From the NCBI GenBank assembly GCA_029168955.1, contig JAPDOI010001174.1, positions 149,698 to 213,697 of the forward strand: 64,000 nt of DNA, written 5' to 3'. Shown one piece after another: positions 43,226 through 54,835 of this stretch (positions are counted from its first letter, which is position 1; each line of letters opens with the position of its first letter). The DNA comes from Aplectana chamaeleonis. Lineage: Eukaryota; Nematoda; Chromadorea; Rhabditida; Cosmocercidae. Below the pieces are notes generated by a model. The model searched no databases. It saw only the letters and a list, made by a program, of their open reading frames with translations, and was not told the DNA's origin. A program made the position numbers and the translations under genes.

Positions 43226-44499
43226 AATATTTTTTAAAGAAGCAAACCACGGGCCTAACTACATATATGTTATGGCGCAGCGAATTTTTTGCAGAAATAC
43301 CGCGAATTTCTTCATTAGCTTCATGTTCTCAGCGCTCACAATGAAACTCCTTTTGGTCAGAGAGACGATTCCAAACGAAATGTACTTTTCTGGTACTGTT
43401 TTCGAATGCGGATTGCTAATATACCTTTCTCTGGGGCCTGGAAACACTCTGAAGTAAGTTATAGGCGTCTTTTTACGCCTTGCGGTAAGGCAAGGTTTTA
43501 CCGCAAAACCCATCAGGCAGTTTTTGCAGTGATCCGAATAAAATGTTTGCATTTCGCTCTAAATTTGAAAGTAGCGGTAATTTGAGGTGCTGAACACGAA
43601 TCTAGGATTCGTTTGTCAAAATTCTTGAAGGCCCAGAACACCCAGAAAATTATTTTTCAGATTTTATGCTTATTTTGGGGAGAATCACACGCTGATCACA
43701 ATGGTATCTCTAGTATCGCTCAAGGCCCCTAGAAACGCAGTTATGGTTCGGTAAAACTGCCTATATTTTAAGGGCGAAAATTTGGTGGACGAGTTGTCTT
43801 AGGCTCTATAAAAGTCTTCATCCGCAGCCGTTGCGCAAGAGCGAACCAGGATAAAGAGACGGACCGGCAAGGGAAAGGAAATGGGAAACGCTGTTGAAAC
43901 ACATCCACCCATCTAGCCGTTGCTGAGTGTTGAAGATTTTTGAAAATCGACAAGCGTACCTCAGATTCGTGATCACCACCCCAAATAATCCCCATGGAGA
44001 AGATTTAAGAGAGATTAGAAACATTTTTTCCCGAACTCTTTCAGAACCTCCAATCAGGGTGTGAAGAAAATTTTCAAAAAATTTTCAGAAGATGGAAAAT
44101 CGAGTTTGTCATAAAACAGAAATTGGAAAACAAGAAAGGTCAAAACGGTGTGAAAGAAATTTCTGAGAAAAAATGTTTCTTTCGGGTTCGAGTTTTTTTC
44201 AAGTGAAAAGAGAGTGTAATTCTGAACACCCTTATTATACCTGTAATATAATATCTAACAAACTACACAAATGACCAATGGGACATTGATAGTAGCATTG
44301 AAGAGTAAATCATCATTGAAGACACTCACTCTGAAGTTTTTTTCACCCACAATTAGCCCTTCAGGCTCTACAACGGTTTTTGCTGTGCTGTTTTCTGATT
44401 GATTTTGTGATATTACGCTGCTGAGATCATGTTGTTGTTCGCGAAGTAGCCGAGAAATGGCCGAGCAATCACCGAGAAATAACCAAGACGCGACAGACA
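43226..44499. other. Repeat relics of family H/F2
   Basis: GAGGTGCTGAACACGAATCT starts a family H copy at 43586, closing near 43985 with CGTACCTCAGATTCGTGATC then ACCACCCC. It contains an F2-like segment GGTGGACGAGTTGTCTTAG. A short hairpin CCTTGCGGTAAGGCAAGG is at 43478. Confidence 0.5.
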
Positions 44500-45480
44500 C
44501 ACTCAGAACTTTTGAAACAAGGTGTTAACACGCAATCCGTTAGTAACAGATTGTCCCCGTACCGAATGCGAAGCAAGCAGAAGCTAACACGCGAAGCAAG
44601 CAGAAGCTAACACCAAGCAAGCAGAACTTTACGTTAGGTAGGAGAACGAGTGGAACCATGCACCAAAGCGAGCGGAAGCAAACGCGAAGCAAGTAGAAGC
44701 TAACGCTGAGCAAGAAGAAGCTAACGCCAAGCAAGCAGAACCTTACCTTAGGTAGGGGAACGAGTGGAATCATGCACCAAAGCGAGCGGAAGCAAACGCG
44801 AAGCAAGTAGAAACTAACGCTGAGCAAGAAGAATCTTACATTAGGCAGGGGAACGAGTGGAACCATGCACCGAAGCGAGAGCGGAAGCAAACGCGGAAAC
44901 AAGTAGAAGCTAACGCTGAGCAAGCAGAAGCTAACGCCAAGCAAGCAGAACCTTACCTTAGGTAGGGGAACGAGTGGAATCATGCACCAAAGCGAGCGGA
45001 AGCAAACGCGAAGCAAGTAGAAGCTAACGCTGAGCAAGAAGAATCTTACATTAGGCAGGGGAACGAGTGGAACCATGTACCGAAGCGAGCGGAAGCAAAC
45101 GCGAAGCAAGTAGAAGCTAACGCTGAGCAAGCAGAAGCTAACGCCAAGCAAGCAGAACCTTACCTTAGGTAGGGGAACGAGTGGAATCATGCACCAAAGC
45201 GAGCGGAAGCAAACGCGAAGCAAGTTGAAACTAACACTGAGCGAGCGGAAGTTAACGGGAAGCAAGCAGAAGCTAACGCTAAACAAGCGGAGGTTAATAC
45301 CAAGCAAGCGGAACCATACGATACTCAGAACTTTTGGAACATCATGCTAGCAGCATAAAATGACCTCAACATGTTTCCGACATGTTATCTCGTTTCGCGC
45401 AGCTTACAAACATGCTTCCGCCGCGGGTTTTCCAGGAGAGCGATAGTCAGGGCAGTCAGGAAGCGAGCAAACATGGTACC
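44500..45480. mobile_element. Element with higher-order minisatellite (93/114/117 bp units)
   Basis: The left end is CTCAGAACTTTTGAAACA; the same end in reverse closes a related region near 54830, and a variant lies at 45320. The array (about 44560-45310) has GAACGAGTGGA marks at 44644, 44758, 44851, 44968, 45061 and 45175, spaced 114, 93, 117, 93 and 114. Inside each unit are 18-21 bp subunits of GAAGCTAACGCYRAGCAAGC type. The minus strand is open for 255 codons (44540-45307). The plus strand reads an EANAKQ/EANAEQ peptide repeat, broken only by a TAG recurring at one site in four units (44639, 44753, 44963, 45170). No known protein is recognised. Confidence 0.8.
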
Positions 45481-45806
45481 GTCAGGCATCAAACTTATTA
45501 CGGCATCTTCAAGCAGGCATTTTCGAACTTTCGCCCGCTCGCTCAATCGATTTCGCGCGAACGTTCTCACTGCTTCCCTCCACCCGCCCCTTCCCCATAA
45601 CTGCTGGGGTTCATGTTTTCCTTGTCAAGATTCTCATGAAATTATTCTCCTATGTTGTTATTATGTGCTGAGAATCAGCAATCGTCACATGAACATCTCT
45701 CAGTGGTGGCTGAGGTAACGTACAATGTAATTTTACAGTCATTTTTCACAGTCGCAATGACTTCTAATATGCGCTTTCTAGTTTTTCCTATAGCTTCGCC
45801 TCTGTT

Positions 45807-46020
45807 CAAGGCAGGATCCAACCTGAGTGGTAATTTTTTATGCCATAGTCTGGCCGATGTACATGTATGGTAATCCTGGCAAGCGCAAATGCTCAATTCG
45901 TTCAAGTAAGTGAGAAAAGAAACACGAGGAAAAAGTCAATCATGTCCCGGAAAAGAGCAACCACGCCCACCTACAAGTTTTGAACACAATAGGTTCGAGA
46001 CGCGCGTTGATCTTTAATCT
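45807..46020. mobile_element. Family G, truncated copy 3
   Basis: AAGGCAGGATCCAACCTGAG, CTGGCAAGCGCAAATGCTCA and ATTCGTTCAAGTAAG match the left third of copy 1. It stops shortly before the GC-rich MITE at 46034. Confidence 0.65.
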
Positions 46021-46033
46021 TTAGCTAAATTTA

Positions 46034-46176
46034 TTAGGGGCCGATTAGAGTCCCGCCGCTGGAGGGCGCGGCATCATGCAGTGAAGGAAATCGATCGCAT
46101 GGCGCCACATGATCGATACTCCCCTATTGTATGCTGCCGCGCTATCTCAACGGCGGGACTCTAATCGATCCCTTAG
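46034..46176. mobile_element. Family E-like MITE
   Basis: TTAGGGGCCGATTAGAGTCC at the left and GGACTCTAATCGATCCCTTA at the right are inverted ends. The interior ATGATCGATACTCCCCTATT and TGCTGCCGCGC matches the right part of the 17 kb cluster. Confidence 0.75.
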
Positions 46177-47877
46177 GGTTTTCAGAGTTTCGCCGCGGCG
46201 CGATTTCCATGATTCATATGCGAATTCTGCGATGGTACTCTAAAATAGGCCTTAAGCTGAGGAATAATTTCCCGCGCCTTTTAAAAATGTTATTTTCAGC
46301 ATTGTATAGCAAAGTATCATTTAGCATTCAGCTCATTTTTCCGCATCTCACGATCATTGTCGTCTCTCGTAAAAACGAGTAACTTTTTAATTCCACATTT
46401 AAACATACTGTGCAGTGTAGATCTAATATTTTAAAATGTTTATATTCACCCTCTATACTGAGGTGGGGGTGAGATTTCAGTGTTTGGTGTACTCCTGGTG
46501 CGCGTCTCCCAGGTTTTGCATATTCAGCTCTACACTTGAAGGGCAAGTAGTTGTTTCAGCAAGTAATCTCGATTTGAAAAAATCCCGTGAACCCTGTTCG
46601 GGGTTCCCGTTAGTTGGAGTATTTTTAATTTGATCGGAATGCCAGAAAATAAAATTCTGTGGTTTGAGCAAAAACAGGATAATTTTCAATTATGATAAAA
46701 AAAACGCTCAAATGACAACTATCCCCAGGAAGATCTGAGACAATGTTGAAATTGAAAAATTGCTCTGATATACACCAAGCGTTGGACTCTCACTCTCACC
46801 TTGCTCATAGCAAACTGTCCGTTCAAAAATCAAAATGATTCGAAGTCATCGTGCGCATAGAAAACCGCATACTGATTCTTCATTTTTAGCGTAAGCAGCC
46901 TCTCTATTGAATTGCCGAAATGGCCATTAAAACCTCCATTTCTAAAGAAAAGTCATTCCTGAACACGTAACCTAAGTTCGAATTTCGCGCCAAAGCCGTT
47001 TTTGAAGCTTTTCTGCACTGATAGACGTCGTTACTGTCATTTCGAAGTTTTTCTGCATGTGGAGTTTGTGCCGTCACTGTTTTCATCTTGTTTGCCCGGT
47101 CGCATCAACATGAAAAAGTGCTAGATGACTGGTGACAACTGGTGGCGGATCCTCATCTTTGACCCCTTCCAACCTCATAACCTAATTTTTGACGCGCCGT
47201 AGTTTACCGGTGATGTTGTATTGGGCTCATTCATGAATTTGAGCACGAAAATTGAAAGTGGTTTCCAGCGCGGACGATGCCTTCAAGTACCTTTTTCGAA
47301 GTTCTCTTCCTGCACCTTCTTTTGGCAGTGTCTCTTGTTTTCAAGCGATTAGTATGGTTTCACAAAACATGCTCAGCCACTCGATTGCGATACAACATCA
47401 GTTTTGTAGATCACAACCTAATTCTACAAACTGCTTGAGGCTCCGTCCATACGTGGCGAGCGTGCGATTACGCAGAATCAATGGTCATCGTGGGCACACG
47501 ATTCGATAGCCGCTCCCAGGCGCTCCTTCTCGAGCTCCTCGCCCGCTCGCTCTCGCGCGTTTGCGCCAACACCACAAGCAAGCAGCAAGTTTCAAGCTTA
47601 CTGCTCCAGCACCCAAAACAAGTGGCATTGAACCTGTATCAAAACTACTGTCCTTGTTTTCCATAATCCCACCACGGAAGTCGAAAACGGTCGGAAATCA
47701 TCAGCCGTTGCACTGACTCGAGCGATTGATCACCCGATCAAACGTTTTCAATCGAATCAACACGAGGTAGGGATCTTTGCCTGGGTTGATTTTCGGGCGA
47801 GGGCTGCTCCGGCGTTGAGAGCGTCGAGAGGCGACAACAGCGGGAACGTCCGCTTTCGCCACGAATGGATGCTGCCT
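46177..47877. other. Intergenic, no recognised gene
   Basis: Short open frames only. A GC-rich stretch at 47440-47620 carries an open frame (47481-47666) without a recognisable domain. Confidence 0.4.
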
Positions 47878-48368
47878 TAAAGACAGAGTTCACGATAATC
47901 TTCGATTATGAGAATAATGGCTAGATCGATTGTTTGGCCCCCGGGTAGAACTGAAATGGCGAAGAAATCGAGAAAAACGCCCCAGAAGTACACGAAATCC
48001 CTAAGTATCACCCCGCCTCTTAAGTATCACAGGAAGTGTTCGCTGTGGCGATGAAATCTTTTGTGGGCCCGTCTTTTGGAATACGCTACCCTCTGTTGCT
48101 CTGTTCATTCCTTCGGGCCCTAACTAATACTGTTTTATCTGAAATATTCCTCCGTTTTCGATTAACACCATTTTTCACCGGTGACAACCACCGTGATCAT
48201 GTTCATCCAATCGGACAACTAGTCCATGTCATAGAACAATGTCACTGAAATAAGACGTTTTTGTGCGTTTCTCGCCGTTTCCCCGTGATTTTGGTAACAC
48301 TAAGTGGCCAACGCATTGTTTTGAGTGGAACACTCCGGATCGAAAAATTATCGTGAACGCTGCCTTTA
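47878..48368. mobile_element. Family F, copy 2 (inverted)
   Basis: The ends are TAAAGACAGAGTTCACGATA and ATTATCGTGAACGCTGCCTTT. The interior CACCGGTGACAACCACCGTG, GGACAACTAGTCCATG and CGTTTCTCGCCG is the reverse complement of copy 1. Confidence 0.85.
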
Positions 48369-49579
48369 AGTAGGGTCGCTAGGCTATCCGAGTGGAAGCA
48401 GGCGTTTTAGGTGGAAGTGTATTGGATACTGATATAGCGCGCCGTCCTTCGGTTTTCGTCATGGATTGGACACTCGGGTATTTTATGAAGCTGACCTCCG
48501 TGTCGAACGTTCCTAACCCTTTCTTAAGGTTGAAACCTTTGAGCAGACGAAATCGCAACGTGAGTGCGGGCTTTTCAACTCCGTAATTATCCGAGCCAGT
48601 CCTTTTAGCCTTTTTATGTTGCCTATTCGCGATTTTGGATACACATGGTGGTGATTCCATCTTAAGAACTTGCAGGCGAAACTCATCGAAACATCGCCTT
48701 TGAAAACGGTTCTAAAGGCAATGATAGTAAATGGTGGGGGTAGTGTTGAACGGTGAAAACCAACTCCGCATGTGTTTTTCTGATGCCATTGCGGTTTTTA
48801 TCTTCTACGTCCAGGCGCTTTTCTTACAAACTTGTCAAGAAAGACTTTTCGGCAGGCTAATCCTGCATGCCTTTAATGGAGCACTGTTTCGTCCACAATC
48901 ATTTTACCAAATGTTTTGAAAGCCTTACGTCGAGAATTATCCAGACGAAAAAGCTAGCTTTCTAGAACACCATCAAATTTTTTTTGGAATGCTCATGATC
49001 TCTGTTGCCAACGTTTACTTATCCAACATTTTCTACTCTTAGAAGTCAGGTCATAACAAAAAGCTGGAAGAACAGCCACCGTGGCCGAAATACGTTTACT
49101 TGAAGTCGCGTTTCTGCCAGTGCGCAATCAACCGCCACAATCGTTCATCTTCACCACTAGATTCACTGTACATGCCTTTTATCCAACAATTACAATGCAT
49201 TCCAGTGCACGAAAACATTACTTAAAAAACTTCATGTATACCAGGATTTGAAAACCATGAATGATTTTGTACTGTGAGGAATGAAGCGGGGGAGTATGGA
49301 TTATTGGCATAAGACAGGGCCACATATTACCAAATCTTTGATAACTACGTACAGAGCACACCAAAATCAAATGCTACAGACTCGTAGCCTGTTTGAACCC
49401 GAGTCCATGAGCAGGCCTGCCTTTCATGGCAAGGTAAGGAAGCCTACTCCAAACAGCAGAGCAAGAGTTCACGTCTTGAGTAAATGTTAGAATCTCGTTG
49501 TGCTTCAGTGTTTTGCTTGCCATTGTCCTCAGCGTTGTTGGCAATCTGTCAGTATCCTAATCTAACGGACGCCAAATCT
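48369..49579. other. Intergenic, nothing recognised
   Basis: Mixed spacer with short frames; no clear inverted repeats and no exon-like homology. Confidence 0.45.
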
Positions 49580-49930
49580 GACTCGAGCGCCAGGCAGCGA
49601 AACACGTAAGTATAGCGAGGCTCCTACCGACACGTTCAGCACGCAAGCATAACAGCTTTCCTTCATCTTTGTAGACAGCTATCGGTCACGCATAGGGACA
49701 GCTTTCCGCAGCTATAGCAACATGCTACCTAAGACTTGCGTAACATGTCGGCTAAGGTGTTCGTAACATGTTTGCAAAGTTCTGAGAGGCGGGAGGGGTT
49801 GAATGAGAACCACGCGCCAAAGCATGCGGAATCATGAGCGAAGAGAGCGGAATCTCACCTTATGCAGATGTAGCAAGGGAAACCTCATGGTACGTCCATC
49901 GAAAAGAGGATAGTTGAAATACCTTGTGCT
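49580..49930. mobile_element. Fragment related to the 44.5 kb minisatellite element
   Basis: It shares GTTTGCAAAGTTCTGAG (end-like, near 49775), GAACCACGCGCCAAAGC and GGAATCATGAGCGAAG (one minisatellite-like unit), and GTGCTAGCAGCGCATAAAA, matching ATGCTAGCAGCATAAAA at 45345. The two flanks are in the same relative order as at 45.3 kb, with the array reduced to one unit. Confidence 0.6.
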
Positions 49931-50153
49931 AGCAGCGCATAAAAATACGATGATTAGTATTTCGACTACCAATGCTTTTCGAATTCGAATACCACGGAAC
50001 CGCTACCTTATACTGTCTATGAGTCAAATGAAGATAAATGAAGTTCGCCTTTACCCACTCTATGAATCATGTAACAACATCGATTTCCATATGTTTATCT
50101 CAGAAAACTCGCAATAACAACTGTCTTACTGGGGGAATTAATTAAGGAGATAT

Positions 50154-50643
50154 CTTGAAGACAGTGTTTACGATAAGAATCGTTTTTCTGCTTTTCCGCC
50201 TATCTTGAAGACGGTCCCACGCTGATTCCAATGATGTTTTTGGAATCGTACAAGACCTTCTAGGAACGGAGTTATGGTCCCTGAAAAATTGAGCTAGAAA
50301 ATGGTGGACGAGTTGTCCGAGACTTGTAATTTCCGTCCTTCGCAGCCGATGTATACGAGCTGACCTGAGTAAAGAGAGAGGTTGAGAATGAAGGGAAGAA
50401 CGGGGCTATTGATCGGAAACCATCGCTCATCTCTCAATCTCGAGCATTCATTTGTTCACGAGGGTGGGCGTGGAAAGTGCATCTGGGTGTGACGGGCTAA
50501 CGGGTGTCCAACTTTGGGGCCGTAGGGGACCGTTCGAGCTCATTTTCTTAGCTTTTTCAACGTTAGGGTTGCGCTTAGGCCTGCAGTTGCCGATCTCCAC
50601 CAAAAAATCAAACACGGTTTTTATCGTGGACACTGCCTTTAAG
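50154..50643. mobile_element. MITE-like element family F2, copy 1
   Basis: The ends are GAAGACAGTGTTTACGATAA and TTATCGTGGACACTGCCTTTAA. The interior GGTGGACGAGTTGTCCGAG and GATCGGAAACCATCGCTCAT also occurs at 55511-56006 and 31701-32184. Confidence 0.85.
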
Positions 50644-50695
50644 GTAGCTGAGTCGAACGCAGAACTCAGATATCAGACAGGACTCGAGGCCTTAA

Positions 50696-51579
50696 CGAAA
50701 TTGAATTAGGGAGTTTCGCGTTGCTACAACGTACGAAAAAACTATTCACGGACCCGAGTAATCAATTGCATTCTTTTAGCCGGTTAACCCATTCGACGAC
50801 CACGTGTCCACCGGTGGACACGGGTTGACTACCACTTCAGACCGCGTGTCCCATCGGTGGGACACCCTTTTAAAAAATCGATTTCTCCGGCCACAAGAAA
50901 CTACTTTCGAACCTACATGTGATCAATGTCTGGACCCACCAAGACCTAAATAAAAACCTCGTGGTCCATCAGTAGGTCAAATGCAACAACATATTTAGAA
51001 CTTTCTAAATTCAGGTGGGCTGAAGTAGAGGAAAAAACGGCTGTAAAGCAGCTTTAGAAGCACCTAGTGATTTCTTTTTCCTTGTATTACTAGCTTTTAC
51101 GTTGCTTCGTACAAACCTATCGTTTGAAACTCGTTTACTTTTCTGAAAGCGCTGCAGCTCCGTCGACCCCATTTTGGTTTTGAGCAATTGTTTCTCGATA
51201 ACGAATGCGTCTCGGAAGCTCAAACTCTGACACTGTTCGATCAACGTTGCTAGCAGCTACACTATGGACACAATAAAGAAAAAGGATTTACCCGTGGGAC
51301 GCTATTCAAACCAGCGTGTCCACCGGTGGGACACGTTATACGGTGACGCAATATTGCACGCGGTCCGAACGTGCAGCCACCCAAAATTAGGCGTGGTCGT
51401 GAATGGGTTAAAACGTTCTTTGAAGACAAATTTTTGGATGTGGAAACAATCGATTGTATCACACCTAAAAATGGGTATTCAAAGACCGTTTTTAACCGGT
51501 TGAAAGATTGAAATTACCAGATCCGTGACCAGGTTTTCCGCACGTTGTAGCAACGCGAAACTCCGTTATTCGAATTTCG
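50696..51579. mobile_element. TTAA-flanked TIR element (piggyBac-like target) with GTGTCC/GGACAC palindromes
   Basis: TTAA flanks both sides (50692-50695 and 51580-51583). The ends CGAAATTGAATTAGGGAG then TTTCGCGTTGC and GCAACGCGAAACTCC then GTTATTCGAATTTCG are inverted. Interior palindromes GTGTCCACCGGTGGACAC (50808), GTGTCCCATCGGTGGGACAC (50845) and GTGTCCACCGGTGGGACAC (51317) lie toward the two ends. A 77-codon frame on the minus strand (51011-51244) is not recognised. TTAA targeting is a piggyBac hallmark; the class is inferred. Confidence 0.75.
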
Positions 51580-51583
51580 TTAA

Positions 51584-52199
51584 ATACTCGTAAATATTTC
51601 ACAGCTATCGAATTTTCATGGCGGACCCTTCTAAGTAGCGCTGTTCGGCTTTAAGCTGCGTCCATGAAATTTCGAGTGCGTTTTTATCTAAACCAAAAAT
51701 CTAAACCGCCAATGACTTGATGTGGTTTTCATGCCCGACACCGCACCTATTTGCCCTCAGGGCACTAATCAATGTTTAGCCATTGAACAAACATTTGGTG
51801 TCATTGTCGCAGGAGAGTTGTTTTTCTCTGCTTCTGAGAAAACATTCATTCATTGCATTGTTAGGTCTTGATGTAGCCTTGATCTAAGAAATTCGTTCAC
51901 TATAAAAATTTACGAAGTGAGGACCTCCCCCTGTCGTAGCCATCACTTTTTCCCAGGGGCGGGCTAAGCAAATCGCTTGATTCGGTTGAGGGTCGGACCA
52001 ATGTTGGGTTGTATCACACCTCGCGCCGTAGCCTGACTCGAGCTTGTATTGCACGTTTCCGAGCGAGTAGTGTTACCATCACACCACCGACACCACGGTC
52101 CGCAGTCCTCAGCTATTCACACATAAACTGTGTAGGCACAGCAACAATCAGTCGATAATGGGTATGATCTGGTAAGCACAAATCGGCATTAAATCCATC
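51584..52199. other. Intergenic, nothing recognised
   Basis: Spacer between the TTAA-flanked element and family G copy 2, with no clear structure. Confidence 0.45.
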
Positions 52200-52682
52200 T
52201 AAAGGCACAGTCCACGCTCGTCGGGAAAATTTGATGTTATGGTCCAGCCGGTGCGTGTAGCACCCCTGCAAAACGCTGAGTCTCAACTCCTCCGAATAGG
52301 CGAACAAAATCGAGCTACCATTCCTTCCGCCTCCCCCCCCCGAGAATCAGGAATTCCCGCTCCACCCACTTCAGGGGTTTCGGTCTCAATAGGGACAAGA
52401 CGCGCCATGATTTGATCAAAATATAGGTTGTTCCATTTGTTATCGGTCTATTTTTACAGTGTGGTCTGCTCCAGTGCGATGGCTGCGAGCGACGAGGGAA
52501 ATCAGGACCGAGACAACTCGTCCACGAAATTCTCACCGTTCAAATTTACAATCTTTGAGGGCCATAACTCCGTTCGTAGTGGGTTCTGAGCGAATCTAGA
52601 AACAATAATGTGATCAGCGCGGAATTCTCTCTAAACTGAGCAGAAAAACTGAATAACAGTTCTGAGTTCGAATTGCCTTTAA
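52200..52682. mobile_element. MITE-like element family G, copy 2
   Basis: It begins AAAGGCACAGTCCACGCTCG and ends GAGTTCGAATTGCCTTTA. The interior GACCGAGACAACTCGTCC and TTTGAGGGCCATAACTCCG match copy 1. It directly abuts the next element (52679 on), whose end is AAAGGCAGTGTTCGCGATG. Confidence 0.85.
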
Positions 52683-54219
52683 AGGCAGTGTTCGCGATGA
52701 CCTTCGTTCCGAGTGTTGCACTCAAAACAATACGTTGGCGTCCAAGTCTTATCGAAATTACGGAGCGGTGAGAAACGCATCAAAATCGTGTATCATATCA
52801 CATGACACTTATTCTTAACATGGACCAGCCGTCCAGCGGCTCCGCTCGCCTGATCGGCTGGCGTGGGCTTCGCCCCAGACCCCCTGAATTTCGCCCAAGT
52901 AGCCCATCGTTGTCTCGCCCCGGGCGAGAGTATCAGAGAAGTTAATCTCTGCACTCTGCATACATAAGATCGGCTCAGAATAATTTTCTGCCCCAATATT
53001 TTTTTGTTGTAGACATAAAGGTTGCCTGCGCCGCACATGTTGACACACATGGAAAGGCGGGCAGCGGCAAATTGATGGCGAGAAAAGCTGCACAATAAAT
53101 CTGGTTCCAGCTTATTGTGCCGAAGCACACAAAATCCTAATCCGTAGTGCGGCAAATCCTGTAAGTTACGCTTTTCTCGAGCTCGTTTCGGAAGACATTC
53201 TTCTTTCTGCGGCGTCCTGCGCATTGATACGTTGGTACCGGCACACTTTCTACGGCGTCCAGAGCATATCTCCTCCTGAGTGTCGTGCACACTTTCTACA
53301 GGTAAGCACTCACTACATGGGTTCCGCACATCTTTCTATGGTGTGTCCGGGGCACTCTAGCATGGAGTCCCGCAACACTTTCTATGGCGTATGTCCGGCG
53401 CACTTCCTGAATGGATTCCGTACAGTTTCTATGGCGTCCGGCGCACTCTCACATGGGTCCCGCACAATTTCTCCATGGCGTACAGTGCACTCTTGCATCC
53501 CGTAGGTCCCGCTACAACTTCTTCGGCGTATGGGCGCACTGCCGCTGGTGTCCCGCTCACTTTCTTCGACGTCCGTTCGGTTTCGTTGACGCCAGCGTAA
53601 ACAGCTTAAAAACCACAAGTCTGCGTTCAATTACAGAGGTGCACAGCCGTAAACCAGCAGGATGGACGGGATACGAGACGGAAGGACGGACATTACGGAC
53701 GGACGTTCAGAAACACCACTTTCTCCTTTATAGTCACTATGGAGTGACCAGTTGTCCGATTGGATGGACAACATGTTCACGTGTGAGATTGTCACCGGTG
53801 AAAAAGGGGTTAAACAAAATGGAAAAATGGAAGAATATTTCAGTGTGCAAAGCAAAATTATTTAGGGTCCAGAAGGGAAGGCAGAACGAAAGAGCAACAG
53901 AAAGACGGGTGCAAATAATTGCAAAGATTGTGACCACAAAAGATTTCACATCGTCAAAAAAAAGAACAGTTCCAATGAAAAAGGCGGGTAAGAGCGAAGG
54001 ATTAAAGGCTTCAGACGTTTCTTTTCTCAACTCTTCTCATTTCAGTCTTCACCTGCATTCAAAATAATCAGATTTAGGTAAGAGCGAAGGATTTGGGTGC
54101 GCTTCTGGGACGTTTTTTCTCAACTTCTTCCTCATTTCAGTTCTGCCCGGTGACCAAAACACAATCGATTTGCTTGATTAATATCAAAATCGAAGTGATT
54201 ATCGTGAGCACTGCCTTCA
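52679..54219. mobile_element. Family F, copy 3, split by an insertion
   Basis: The left part (52679-52834) and right part (53744-54219) together match copy 1. The ends are AAAGGCAGTGTTCGCGATGA and ATTATCGTGAGCACTGCCTTC. About 0.9 kb of 42 bp-repeat element sits between. Confidence 0.8.
52835..53743. mobile_element. 42 bp-repeat element inserted into another MITE-like element
   Basis: It interrupts the 52679-54219 element between GACCAGCCGTCC and GACCAGTTGTCC, which look like an imperfect target duplication. It carries a degenerate 42 bp array (53229-53590, TTTCTAYGGCGT and GTCCCGCAC) in the opposite orientation to the one at 37 kb. Its right end (minus strand) has CTATAAAGGAGAAAG, like the TATAAAAGGGGAGAGG of the other copy. 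Confidence 0.7.
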
Positions 54220-54479
54220 AGCTGAGCGCCTTTGAAGATGTGATTTTGATGTTTTAAAATTTTCAAAGCTTGAGCATCCGAGTTTTGTGTTCAACTCCGC
54301 TCATTTTTGCTATATGTTATGCTATATCAGGCCTAAAAGCGCATTAAACATTCTGAAAACATCAACATCAGAGAGGGAGAAATGAAAAGGAAACCGCACG
54401 ACTGCTAATGAACGAAGCAAAAAAAGACGAATCGATGAGCAGGCATTGCTGTAGAGCCGAGTCGCACCTGCAAGATAGC

Positions 54480-54835
54480 GTGTCAACTTCGTGCAAAGCT
54501 GCTGGAACGGTTCGGCAACTCCCATAGGCTGCTTGCACGGTGCCTTACGTGCCTAAGGCTGATTGCACGGAACCGAAGCTGGTTCGCACCCTACCGATCC
54601 ACGATAAGGAGGCTTGCACGGAACGAAGTGTCAGTGAGCTGGTTAACACCGTACAATAAGCTGCTGGAACGCTTCGAAAACCCCCAGTAAGGCTGCTTGC
54701 TCCGTGCTTTCTGGGGCGTGTACACTGAGAAAGCTCGTTTGCACCATACCAAGACGCGAATAACGTGTTTGCACCGAACGAAGTGGCTTTTAGCGTGTTA
54801 ACAACCTGTTTCAAAAGTTCTGAGCACCGAACGCG
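54480..54835. repeat. Degenerate tandem repeat of 30-40 bp units ending in a shared terminus
   Basis: Units of the type GGCTGCTTGCACGGNACC / GCTGGTTNACACCGTAC recur about ten times. The right end TGTTTCAAAAGTTCTGAGC is the inverse of the 44.5 kb element end, and GCGTGTTAACA is next to it in both. This is the same family with a different internal repeat. Confidence 0.6.

Noticed and set aside
44540..45307. 255-codon open frame on the minus strand as a protein gene
   Set aside because: It is a by-product of tandem repeats whose lengths are multiples of three; the translation is a hydrophobic low-complexity repeat with no domain, and unit boundaries match DNA repeats.
53411..54067. 218-codon plus-strand frame
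   Set aside because: It crosses from the 42 bp array through an insertion boundary into family F sequence, so it cannot be one gene.
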